Positions 1 to 6,202 of a stretch of 6,920 bases of DNA are shown in pieces (position 1 is the stretch's first letter; the number at the start of each line of letters is the position of its first letter). The position numbers and the translations under genes are program-made. Origin of the DNA: Patescibacteria group bacterium. GTDB taxonomy: Bacteria; Patescibacteriota; Microgenomatia; UBA12405. The stretch covers positions 1-6,920 of the forward strand of contig JAHIEZ010000078.1 in assembly GCA_018901355.1 (NCBI GenBank), given 5' to 3'. Below the pieces are notes generated by a model. That model had not been told where the DNA came from. It saw only the letters and a program-made list of their open reading frames with translations, and made no database searches.

Positions 1-2161
1 ACCGACTGACATACCCGTTGAATTACCCAGATCAACTAGCAAGCCAAAGCCAACCGACAGACCACTACCGACAGACATACCAGTAGAGATACCAAGTGAG
101 GATAGCGGATGCAGTGTGTCTTACAACAAACCATCAGGTTGTAGTTGCAGTAACCATAATCAGTGTAGTAGTGGCTGGTGTGACGGAGGTAAGTGTCATG
201 CGGACAATCCTTTGGTTCAGCCAACAGTGGCAAAAGAACCAACTCCGACGAAGAAGACAACAGAGATTGCCTTTGATCAGTGTACGGCCTTTGTGAACAA
301 GCCCAATGGTTGCAACTGTAGCTTTGACAGCGAATGTGTTAACGATTGTGTAGGAGGCAAGTGTGGCATTAAACCAACACCAAGGGTGACCAGTACTAAT
401 GTTCCGGTTTACCGGAGCTGTAACTCACCTTGTAAAAACCCTGATTTTCCCTGTTCGGGGGGGAATAGCTGTGTGTGGGTAGGAGGAAGTAATAAATGCA
501 GAAATTCCAAGTGTAGCAATGAGACAGACTGTGATTGTACAGTAGAGCCAACCAACGCTCCAATAGTGTCAGGCGAGTGTATGACAGCAGATGACTGTGA
601 TGCCAAGTCGGGTTTTAAATTACTGGGTTGTTCCGGTTCTCCCAGAAGTTGTCGTTACCAAGCTTTACCAACAGCTACACCAACAGAAGTACCAGATGAC
701 TTCTGTTTTGACAACAGTGACTGTAGCAGAGCCGGATTGATTGGTAGCTGTTCTAGCACTCACCGCTGTATTTACCGTCAAGCAACCGCAACTCCCAGCC
801 CCATACCAACCATCAACCCCGATGTTCACTGTAACGCCCAGCTGTTATCCAACCTTGGCTGTGGCAAAGAAGGTTGTAAGGCCAATGAAGCAGCAGAGCT
901 GTGGAAGAGAGTAGATTGTGTAGAGATTGTCAGATGTAATCCCTCAGATAGTTGTAACAGTAGTCCTACTTGTACTGCCGGTCAAAAGAGATGTGTCAAT
1001 GGTCAAGCTGATTCCCAAAGCTGTTTAAATGGAAGCTGGGGAGTAATCAAAAGCTGTGGAGGCTATGGTTGCAATGATATGGGTGAATGCAGACAAGCAC
1101 CTAGTCCAACACCGACTTGGTCTTTGTTTGCCGGAGATACTAGTCAACCAGTTAACATACCGGAATGTAGAAATGGAGAGAGTCTGGAAAACATTGGGTC
1201 AGCCATGATACCCAATTTCATCTGTATCACGGCAGAGGAAAGAGACAAGATTAACAAACAAAATGAGATTATCGGGGGAGCCTTGTTGACAACAGCAGCG
1301 GTACCGATTGTTTTGGGATTATTACCAGGGGTGGTAGCGACAACGGCAGTAACAAGTGGGCCAGTGGCTGCTGCAGGAGCAGCGATGCTTTATGCCCAAC
1401 AGACAGTGGCGGCGTTGCCACAAGGGGTACAAACAGTAGTTAGTGGAGTGGCGGTAGTGAGCGAATGGGCAGGAATAGCTAAGGGTTGGGATGCTTGTCA
1501 AAAAGATCCAAATTCAATGGAGTGTGCTTCTTTGATGGCAGGAGGATCTTTGGGGCTTTTTAATGATTTACAAAATCGAACGGTTGGTGTTGCAGATGAT
1601 GCGGCTAGAGCTGTTGCTAGAAAGGCTGTTAATCCAGAATTGATTCCAGCCATGGATTTGTACTCTCAGGGAGATTATGAGGGAGCTATGCAAGAAACCA
1701 GAAAGATTCTTCAAGAAAATGCTACGGTTTTTCCTTTTGATGATTTTCGAATGGAAGATTTACCTATTGAACGTGGTGGTTTTCAAGGTTTTGGGCAAGT
1801 AACTCTAAATCAAAATTTGTCTTTGAAAAAACAATCTAGTTTTTCAATACATGAGGGAAGCCATTTTCTGGATGATGCGCTTGGCCGAGCAAAATCCGGT
1901 TTGGTGCTAAAACAGACAGAAGTGGTTTGGGATGAAGTGACGGGTGCAACTCAGATATTGAATCCAGGTACTATTTTTTATCCTTCAGAAAAGGAAAAAT
2001 TGGCTTGGGCGATATTATCGGAATCTAAGGCTTATTTGACAGAATATGCGATGGGAGGAAGATCGTTGGCAAGTACAGTGAAAAATTTTAACTTTTCTAT
2101 TTCAAGTGATATGACTTTATCAACGACAGAAGCGATAAGATTAGCATTGCTTGGTCATTAG
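1..2161 (+). CDS. Large Cys-rich modular surface/secreted protein with C-terminal HExxH domain (5' end missing)
   Basis: The frame is open from the left edge (first full codon at 2) to the TAG at 2159-2161, so the true start and any signal peptide lie outside the window. The GTG at 116 falls inside a Cys-rich module and is not a believable start. Residues below count from that GTG. Visible in order: a Pro/Thr/Asp linker (2-94); Cys-rich modules with 39 Cys between residues 9 and 325, joined by Pro/Thr linkers; a Gly/Ala-rich hydrophobic stretch at about 385-455 that could be membrane-associated; and a C-terminal region from about 471 with no Cys. The last region carries HEGSH (579-583), which fits HExxH, and Glu636 in ESKAY as a possible third zinc ligand. 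The many cysteines suggest a disulfide-bonded protein outside the cytoplasm. A polymorphic-toxin-like or host-directed metallopeptidase role is inference. I do not recognise the full architecture as a named family. Confidence 0.85.
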   Translation, partial: PTDIPVELPRSTSKPKPTDRPLPTDIPVEIPSEDSGCSVSYNKPSGCSCSNHNQCSSGWCDGGKCHADNPLVQPTVAKEPTPTKKTTEIAFDQCTAFVNKPNGCNCSFDSECVNDCVGGKCGIKPTPRVTSTNVPVYRSCNSPCKNPDFPCSGGNSCVWVGGSNKCRNSKCSNETDCDCTVEPTNAPIVSGECMTADDCDAKSGFKLLGCSGSPRSCRYQALPTATPTEVPDDFCFDNSDCSRAGLIGSCSSTHRCIYRQATATPSPIPTINPDVHCNAQLLSNLGCGKEGCKANEAAELWKRVDCVEIVRCNPSDSCNSSPTCTAGQKRCVNGQADSQSCLNGSWGVIKSCGGYGCNDMGECRQAPSPTPTWSLFAGDTSQPVNIPECRNGESLENIGSAMIPNFICITAEERDKINKQNEIIGGALLTTAAVPIVLGLLPGVVATTAVTSGPVAAAGAAMLYAQQTVAALPQGVQTVVSGVAVVSEWAGIAKGWDACQKDPNSMECASLMAGGSLGLFNDLQNRTVGVADDAARAVARKAVNPELIPAMDLYSQGDYEGAMQETRKILQENATVFPFDDFRMEDLPIERGGFQGFGQVTLNQNLSLKKQSSFSIHEGSHFLDDALGRAKSGLVLKQTEVVWDEVTGATQILNPGTIFYPSEKEKLAWAILSESKAYLTEYAMGGRSLASTVKNFNFSISSDMTLSTTEAIRLALLGH
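2..91 (+). repeat. Pro/Thr/Asp linker with repeated PTDIPVE unit
   Basis: The translated peptide PTDIPVE occurs at 2-22 and again at 68-88. The ten bases ACCGACAGAC occur at 53-62 and 67-76. This is low-complexity linker sequence within the large surface protein, rich in Pro, Thr and Asp. It is an internal coding repeat, not a mobile element. Confidence 0.7.
107..364 (+). repeat. Tandem Cys-rich modules, type A (two copies)
   Basis: Two copies of one module lie at 107-196 and 278-364, separated by a Pro/Thr/Lys linker. They share the pattern NKPxGCxCS, then a C, a second C and GGKC. The two copies differ at many residues while keeping the cysteines, so this is an old domain duplication rather than a recent DNA repeat. 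The cysteines probably form disulfides. Confidence 0.75.
575..784 (+). repeat. Tandem Cys-rich modules, type B (two copies)
   Basis: Two shorter modules lie at about 575-664 and 701-784. Each has four cysteines in the order C, DC, (G/S)C, (S/R)C, and each ends in a C-(R/I)-Y-(R)-Q-A tail followed by a Pro/Thr linker. They differ from the type A modules upstream. A further Cys-rich stretch follows at about 830-1095 (residues 239-325), with an RCVNG...SCLNGSW pattern. Confidence 0.65.
1724..2095 (+). other. Predicted zinc-metallopeptidase-like C-terminal domain (HExxH)
   Basis: Residues of about 537-660 (counted from the GTG at 116) carry HEGSHFLDD, with His579, Glu580 and His583 encoded at 1850-1864. 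Glu636, encoded at 2021-2023, lies 53 residues downstream in ESKAYLTEYA. HExxH followed by a distant Glu is the gluzincin arrangement. The HExxHxxDD flavour and the spacing recall the catalytic domain of anthrax lethal factor-like toxins. That resemblance is judged by eye and needs a profile search. The boundaries are approximate. Confidence 0.5.
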
Positions 2162-2191
2162 AAGAGTGTTTTTTGTGGAGTGAGAGTGGTG

Positions 2192-2197
2192 TAAAAT
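2192..2197 (+). promoter_or_regulatory. Putative -10 box for the dehydrogenase gene
   Basis: TAAAAT ends 6 bases before the ATG at 2204, so transcription would be expected to start at or next to the start codon. TG lies directly before the hexamer. No convincing -35 box is seen. No Shine-Dalgarno motif lies at a usable distance; the nearest GGAG, at 2177-2180, is too far upstream. Confidence 0.45.
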
Positions 2198-2203
2198 GAA
2201 GTA

Positions 2204-3196
2204 ATGACTAAACAAACAAAAATTGGGTTTTTTGGAGTGAAGGGGTGGGAGAGGGAGATTATTGAAAAAGAAATTGCCAGATTGGATGCTTTTGGGATTG
2301 GGATTTTTGAAAAAGAAGTGCAGGATGATTTGGTCTTGGCGGGAAATTATGAAATAATTTCGATTTTTATCAATTCTTTTATGGATAAGAAAGTTTTGGC
2401 TAAATTGCCAAATTTGAAGATGATTGCCACCAGATCGACGGGGACGGATCATATTGATATTCAGGAGTGTAACAGGCGGGGAATACGGGTAGCCAATGTA
2501 CCGGAATATGGATCACGGACGGTGGCGGAGTACAGTATGGCTTTATTGCTGGCGGTAGCCAAAAAGATAGTGGTGGCTCATGAAACGGTAGAAGAAGGGC
2601 ATTTCAGTCCGGAGGGTTTGACAGGGGTTGATTTGTACGGCAAGACATTGGGAGTGGTGGGGGTGGGTAAGATTGGGGCCAATATGGTGAAATTGGGTAA
2701 GGGTTTTGGGATGAAGGTTTTGGGGGTAGAAAATAGGCCGGATTTGGCTCAGGCAAAAAGATTAGGTTATGAGAGCGTGAGTTTAAGCGAGTGTTTAAAG
2801 AGAGCGGATTTTGTGTCTTTACATGTGCCGGCCATAAAAGAGACTTTTCATTTGATTAATAAAACTAATATTAAGACCATGAAGTCGGGGGCGATTTTGA
2901 TAAATACTTGCCGGGGACCGGTGGTGGAAGTGGAGGCTTTACTTTGGGGTTTAAACCATGGAGTATTGTCGGGTTTGGGATTGGATGTGACGGAAGAAGA
3001 AAGTAGAGCAGAAGATATGAGTGTGGTGTTGGAAAATAGGACGACCAAGGATGATCTAAAAGAGCTGGTGACTTTTCATATGTTGCGGGACAGAGATGAT
3101 GTAGTGTTTACGCCACACAATGCTTTTAATACCAAAGAAGCGATAGGCAGAATTGTGGCGACGACGGTGGATGAGATTAAAAAAATGTTAAAATAG
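2204..3196 (+). CDS. D-isomer-specific 2-hydroxyacid dehydrogenase (D-lactate dehydrogenase-like)
   Basis: A 330-residue cytoplasmic NAD-dependent oxidoreductase, normal length for the family. It would interconvert a 2-keto acid and the D-2-hydroxy acid, most likely pyruvate and D-lactate. The split catalytic domain has RSTGTDHID (77-85) and VPEYGSRTVAEY (99-110), both typical of the lactate branch. The Rossmann motif GVGKIG spans 153-158. Glu176 sits where the NAD ribose-binding acid (usually Asp) is expected, which favours NAD over NADP. The catalytic triad is visible: Arg237 in NTCRGP, Glu264 in LDVTEE and His305 in TPHNAF. The Glu-to-His interval (41 residues) is somewhat longer than I recall for lactobacillal D-lactate dehydrogenases. 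The ATG at 2204 is the first start after the preceding gene and follows a -10-like box. Only three bases separate its stop from the next ATG. The exact substrate is not settled by sequence. Confidence 0.9.
   Translation: MTKQTKIGFFGVKGWEREIIEKEIARLDAFGIGIFEKEVQDDLVLAGNYEIISIFINSFMDKKVLAKLPNLKMIATRSTGTDHIDIQECNRRGIRVANVPEYGSRTVAEYSMALLLAVAKKIVVAHETVEEGHFSPEGLTGVDLYGKTLGVVGVGKIGANMVKLGKGFGMKVLGVENRPDLAQAKRLGYESVSLSECLKRADFVSLHVPAIKETFHLINKTNIKTMKSGAILINTCRGPVVEVEALLWGLNHGVLSGLGLDVTEEESRAEDMSVVLENRTTKDDLKELVTFHMLRDRDDVVFTPHNAFNTKEAIGRIVATTVDEIKKMLK
3186..3194 (+). promoter_or_regulatory. Putative extended -10 for the nucleotidyltransferase gene
   Basis: TGTTAAAAT fits the extended -10 form TGnTAnnnT. 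It lies across the last codons and the first base of the stop codon of the dehydrogenase gene and ends 5 bases before the ATG at 3200. No Shine-Dalgarno motif is present. If active, it would give a leaderless or nearly leaderless transcript. Readthrough from upstream is equally possible. Confidence 0.4.
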
Positions 3197-3199
3197 TTT

Positions 3200-4249
3200 A
3201 TGAAGTTGGTGATAATTTGCGGAGGGGTGGGGAGTAAGATGTGGCCATTGTCGAGGGAAAATAATCCTAAACATCTGGCAAAATTAGTGGGAGAAAAATC
3301 ATTGGTGCAATTAAACTTTGAAGTGTTGCGGCAGAAATATGGAGTGGAAGATATTTTTGTACAAACCAATCCGGTGCAGGCGGAAATTATCAAAAAGCAA
3401 ATTCCGGAAATACCTGAGGCTAATTTTTTTGTGGAGCCGGAGAGAAGAAATCACGGACCGGCGATGGGTCTAATGGCGGCTAAACTGTTTGCCATAGCTC
3501 CCGATGAACCTTATATGATTGTGCAGGCGGATGTAATTCGGAAGCCAGAGGATAATTTTTTGGCAATGATTGAAGTGATGGACAAATTGATCAGACAAGA
3601 GGGTAGGCTGATGACGGGAGGGATTAAATTAGACAGAGTGGTAGGAGGAATTGATTTTATGGTGCTGGGGGAGGACGTGGCGGGGGTGGAGGGAATGAGG
3701 GTATTTAAAATGAAAAAATGGGTGGGGAGAGATGATACGGATAGAGACGATGAGGGTATTGCCGGAGGGCAGGTATTTGGCCATGCCAATCACTATGCTT
3801 GGACGCCGCGAAAAATGCTTGAAGCTTATAAAAGACGGGCACCGGAATGGTATGAACCATTAATAAAAATAATGGAGGCAATTGGAACGGAAAAAGAAGA
3901 AGAGGTGATAGCAACAGAATATGCCAAGATGCCACCTGATCCGATTGAGGCGAGAGTGACGAAATATGAACTGGACGAGGCAATGGTAGTAGAGTGTCCT
4001 TTTGCCTGGATAGATTTGGGGACATGGGAGAGTGTGGCAGAATATGTGGGGAAAGGAGATGAAGTTTTGGAGATAGAGGGAGAAGGGAATTATGTGAGGA
4101 GCAAAAAATTTGTGGCGACGGTGGGGGTAAGCGACTTGATAATAATAGAAACAGATGATGCCATGCTTGTTATGAAAAAAGGGGAGGGGGGGAAGGTGGG
4201 GCAGGTAGTGGACTGGCTAAAAGAAAAAGAGCGAAAAGAATTGTTGTGA
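3200..4249 (+). CDS. manC: Mannose-1-phosphate guanylyltransferase-like nucleotidyltransferase
   Basis: A 349-residue cytoplasmic nucleotidyltransferase. In this family the reaction is mannose-1-phosphate plus GTP to GDP-mannose, which feeds glycans and surface polysaccharide. The N-terminal signature CGGVGSKMWPLSR (7-19) with Lys24 matches the family's CGGxGTRLWPLSR-x-x-PK. FVEPERRN (77-84) matches the EP-x-x-RN segment, and Asp111 is a likely metal ligand. FAWIDLGTWES (268-278) matches FxWxDxGxW. The C-terminus has the usual VGVSDLIIIETDDAMLV stretch. The length suits the single-domain form without a fused isomerase. Departures from the family are Lys for Arg in the signature, NHGP for NTAP, and no clear EKP or WNSG motif; the matching region reads KKWVGR and HYAWTP. 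Sugar or nucleotide specificity may therefore differ, so the symbol is provisional. The gene starts 3 bases after the dehydrogenase stop. Confidence 0.8.
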   Translation: MKLVIICGGVGSKMWPLSRENNPKHLAKLVGEKSLVQLNFEVLRQKYGVEDIFVQTNPVQAEIIKKQIPEIPEANFFVEPERRNHGPAMGLMAAKLFAIAPDEPYMIVQADVIRKPEDNFLAMIEVMDKLIRQEGRLMTGGIKLDRVVGGIDFMVLGEDVAGVEGMRVFKMKKWVGRDDTDRDDEGIAGGQVFGHANHYAWTPRKMLEAYKRRAPEWYEPLIKIMEAIGTEKEEEVIATEYAKMPPDPIEARVTKYELDEAMVVECPFAWIDLGTWESVAEYVGKGDEVLEIEGEGNYVRSKKFVATVGVSDLIIIETDDAMLVMKKGEGGKVGQVVDWLKEKERKELL

Positions 4250-4255
4250 TAGTAT
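4247..4255 (+). promoter_or_regulatory. Putative extended -10 for the DUF1846 gene
   Basis: TGATAGTAT fits TGnTAnnnT. Its first three bases are the TGA stop codon of the nucleotidyltransferase gene, and it ends 6 bases before the ATG at 4262. No Shine-Dalgarno motif is seen. The spacing repeats that at 2204, 3200 and 6847. Confidence 0.4.
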
Positions 4256-4261
4256 GAAAGA

Positions 4262-5761
4262 ATGAAAAAAAAGAAGCTTGCTTTTGATACGGAGGTTTAT
4301 TTGCGGGTACAAAAAGAAGCGGTAGAGGAGAGGTTGGCAAAATTTCCCGGCAGACTTTATTTAGAATTTGGAGGAAAACTTTTAGATGATTATCATGCGG
4401 TCAGGACTTTGCCCGGTTATGAGGCTAATGTAAAATTAAGACTATTGAAAAGTTTGGGGAGAAAATTGGGAGTAATTTATTGTATTTCGGCTAAACAATT
4501 ATCGGAGGGAAAAATTAGAGGTGACTGGGGAGTGGGTTATGATGAGGCGACGATTAGAATTTTAACTGATTTGAAAAACTTAGGATTAAGGTTGGAGGGA
4601 GTGGCAATCAATCGCTATGATGGGGAAAAAGAAGCAGATATTTTTGAGAGGAGATTGAAACAAATGGGAGTGAGAGTGTTTAAGAGAAAAGAAATCAGAA
4701 ATTATCCAAAAAATTTAGATTTGATATTGAGCAGTAAAGGTTATGGAGCAGATGAATATTTAAAACCGAAAAGCAAACTGGTGGTAGTGTGGGGAGCGGG
4801 GCCGGGGGCGGGAAAATTGTCGACTTGTTTAGGTCAACTTTACCATGAGGCTAAAATGGGAATTGATTCGGGTTATGCAAAATTTGAAACTTTTCCAGTT
4901 TGGGATATGCCGGTGGCTCATCCGATAAATTTGGCCTATGAGGCGTCAACGGCCGATTTGGGAGATTATAATTTAGTTGATCCATTTTGTAAAAAAGAAA
5001 AATCGATAAATTACAATCGGGATGTTGAGGCTTTTCCGATAATTAAGCGTATTTTTGGTAAAATGCTGTCAAAAAATAATTTTGCCAGAAGCTATAGCTC
5101 GCCAACAGAGATGGGTTTTAATAGGTTGTCGGCAGGGATGATGGAGGATAAGAAACTGAGAGAAGCGGCCAAAAAAGAAATTAATTTTTATTTATTTCGC
5201 TATAGAGAAGAATTTAAAAAGGGTTTGGTAGAGGAGAGAACCTTGAAAAAAATGGAAGAACTCTTGAAAAGAGCAAAGATAAAAGAAGACTATTTGGCGA
5301 CGGTAAAAGTGGCAAGAAGAGCGGCGGAGATAAAAGGGAGGAAGGGAAGAAAGAAGAAAACAAAGATCTATTGCGGAGCGGCAATTGAATTGACGGATGG
5401 TGTTTTAGTGGGAGGGAAAAACTCGACGTTATTGCATGCAGAAGCGGCGGTACTTTTGAATGTGATTAAATATTTGGCGGAGATAGACGATAAGTTTGAT
5501 TTGATTTCGGCTTCTGTTATCAAACAAATCAATCAGTTAAATAAAAAATTAGGGGATAGCTCCTGTTCTTTAGATGCATCTGAGACAATGATGGCTTTGG
5601 CAATATCGGCTAGAGATAATCCTTTGGCTAAAAAAGCTTTGGAGTGTTTGCCAAAAATTAAGGGATGCTATATGCATACAACACACCGACCATCTTTGGC
5701 AGATGGTCGGTTGTTTAGAAAATTAGGCTTGTGGGTGTCGACAGACGGAAGAGTAGTCTAG
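4262..5761 (+). CDS. DUF1846 family protein of unknown function
   Basis: A 499-residue protein, about the normal length for DUF1846 (UPF0371). Recognised from conserved blocks in order: AFDTEVYL (7-14), LYLEFGGKLLDDYHA (32-46), KIRGD (84-88), GAGPGAGK (178-185) followed by STCLGQLYHE, YAKFETFPVW (205-214), NLAYEASTADLGD (223-235), NYNRDVEAFP (250-259), SPTEMG (280-285) and GCYMHTTH (468-475). The Gly-rich GAGPGAGK resembles a phosphate-binding loop, but a P-loop NTPase fold is not claimed. No signal peptide or membrane segment is visible, so it is probably cytoplasmic. Its biochemical role is, to my knowledge, not established. A basic stretch at 358-368 (KGRKGRKKKTK) separates the conserved core from the C-terminal part. 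It is last in the plus-strand set and converges on rplL with 6 bases between stops. Confidence 0.9.
   Translation: MKKKKLAFDTEVYLRVQKEAVEERLAKFPGRLYLEFGGKLLDDYHAVRTLPGYEANVKLRLLKSLGRKLGVIYCISAKQLSEGKIRGDWGVGYDEATIRILTDLKNLGLRLEGVAINRYDGEKEADIFERRLKQMGVRVFKRKEIRNYPKNLDLILSSKGYGADEYLKPKSKLVVVWGAGPGAGKLSTCLGQLYHEAKMGIDSGYAKFETFPVWDMPVAHPINLAYEASTADLGDYNLVDPFCKKEKSINYNRDVEAFPIIKRIFGKMLSKNNFARSYSSPTEMGFNRLSAGMMEDKKLREAAKKEINFYLFRYREEFKKGLVEERTLKKMEELLKRAKIKEDYLATVKVARRAAEIKGRKGRKKKTKIYCGAAIELTDGVLVGGKNSTLLHAEAAVLLNVIKYLAEIDDKFDLISASVIKQINQLNKKLGDSSCSLDASETMMALAISARDNPLAKKALECLPKIKGCYMHTTHRPSLADGRLFRKLGLWVSTDGRVV
5685..5711. terminator. Perfect 11-bp hairpin inside the 3' end of the DUF1846 gene, candidate rplJL terminator
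   Basis: ACCGACCATCT (5685-5695) is perfectly complementary to AGATGGTCGGT (5701-5711), with a 5-base loop. The hairpin lies within the coding region, 50 bases before its stop codon. Read on the minus strand it sits about 57 bases after the rplL stop and is followed by a moderately U-rich TGTGTTGT. On the plus strand it is followed by TGTTTAG. Termination in the plus direction would remove the stop codon, so use by the minus-strand rplJL transcript is more likely. The weak U-tract lowers confidence. Confidence 0.45.
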
Positions 5762-5767
5762 AAGAGG

Positions 5768-6178
5768 TTATTTGAGTTCTACGACTGCGCCGGCGGCTTC
5801 AAGTTTGGACTTAGCGTCATTGGCAGCTTCAGTTTTCATGGTGCCCATAGAAGCAGGAGGAGCATCAATTAAGTCTTTGGCGTCTTTTAGACCCAGTTCC
5901 GGTTTGAATTCACGGACGGCTTTGATGACGGCGATTTTGTTGGTGCCGGCATCGGTGATGACTACCTCGAATTCCGATTTTTCCTCAACCGCGGGAGCGG
6001 CCTCACCAGTGGCAGATGGAGCACCTGTGGTGGGAGCACTCATGGCTATCGCCTGAACGTCGAATTTTTCTTCGAGAGCTTTGACAAGTTCGGAAAGTTC
6101 GAGAACGGATAATGCTGCAACGGAATCTAAGATCTTTTGCAATTTAGGATTTAGAGAGGATGTTTTTTCTTCTGACAT
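5768..6178 (-). CDS. rplL: 50S ribosomal protein L7/L12
   Basis: A 136-residue stalk protein that recruits translation GTPases to the ribosome. Multiple copies bind the C-terminus of L10. Visible parts: an N-terminal dimerisation region (about 10-42, with LSVLELSELVKALEEKFDV), an Ala/Pro/Thr/Gly-rich flexible hinge (about 45-65), and the canonical C-terminal domain from KSEFEVVITDAG, including NKIAVIKAVRE and LGLKDAKDLID, ending GAVVELK. It is slightly longer than the usual 120-130 residues because of an N-terminal extension (MSEEKTSSLNP) and about one extra residue before LGLK. It follows rplJ after 24 bases, all A or T, with no Shine-Dalgarno motif. It is probably cotranscribed with rplJ from the promoter near 6820. 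Its stop lies 6 bases from the stop of the convergent DUF1846 gene. Confidence 0.97.
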   Translation of the reverse strand: MSEEKTSSLNPKLQKILDSVAALSVLELSELVKALEEKFDVQAIAMSAPTTGAPSATGEAAPAVEEKSEFEVVITDAGTNKIAVIKAVREFKPELGLKDAKDLIDAPPASMGTMKTEAANDAKSKLEAAGAVVELK

Positions 6179-6202
6179 ATTTTTTTAATTTTTAAATAAT
6201 AA

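Noticed and set aside
116..118. GTG as start codon of the Cys-rich protein
   Set aside because: The frame is open to the left edge and the upstream codons give a Pro/Thr linker and a Cys that belongs to the first module. The gene is truncated by the window.
36..260. Minus-strand open frame with many Cys and Leu opposite the surface gene
   Set aside because: It arises from the antisense of the Cys/Thr/Pro repeats and has no independent support.
2162..2203. Immunity gene directly after the toxin-like C-terminus
   Set aside because: Only 42 bases lie between the genes, with no open frame of useful size, and the next gene is a clear dehydrogenase. Lack of a neighbour immunity gene weakens, but does not exclude, an antibacterial toxin role.
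2141..2452. Minus-strand open frame of 103 codons opposite the dehydrogenase start
   Set aside because: It overlaps a well-supported gene, gives a low-complexity Phe/His/Asn-rich peptide and matches no family.
4439..5057. DUF1846 GAGPGAGK as a Walker A motif of a P-loop ATPase
   Set aside because: The loop lacks the GKS/GKT ending of a standard Walker A and no Walker B could be placed with confidence, so ATPase activity is not claimed.
5755..5786. Imperfect inverted repeat (AGTCTAGAA with TTCTA-c-GACT) across the convergent stops
   Set aside because: It has a bulge, a 13-base loop and no U-tract on either strand, so it is a poor terminator candidate compared with the hairpin at 5685-5711.
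5772..6056. Plus-strand open frame of 94 codons opposite rplL
   Set aside because: It is the antisense of a clear L7/L12 gene. The Ala/Ser-rich peptide mirrors the L12 codons and has no start signals.
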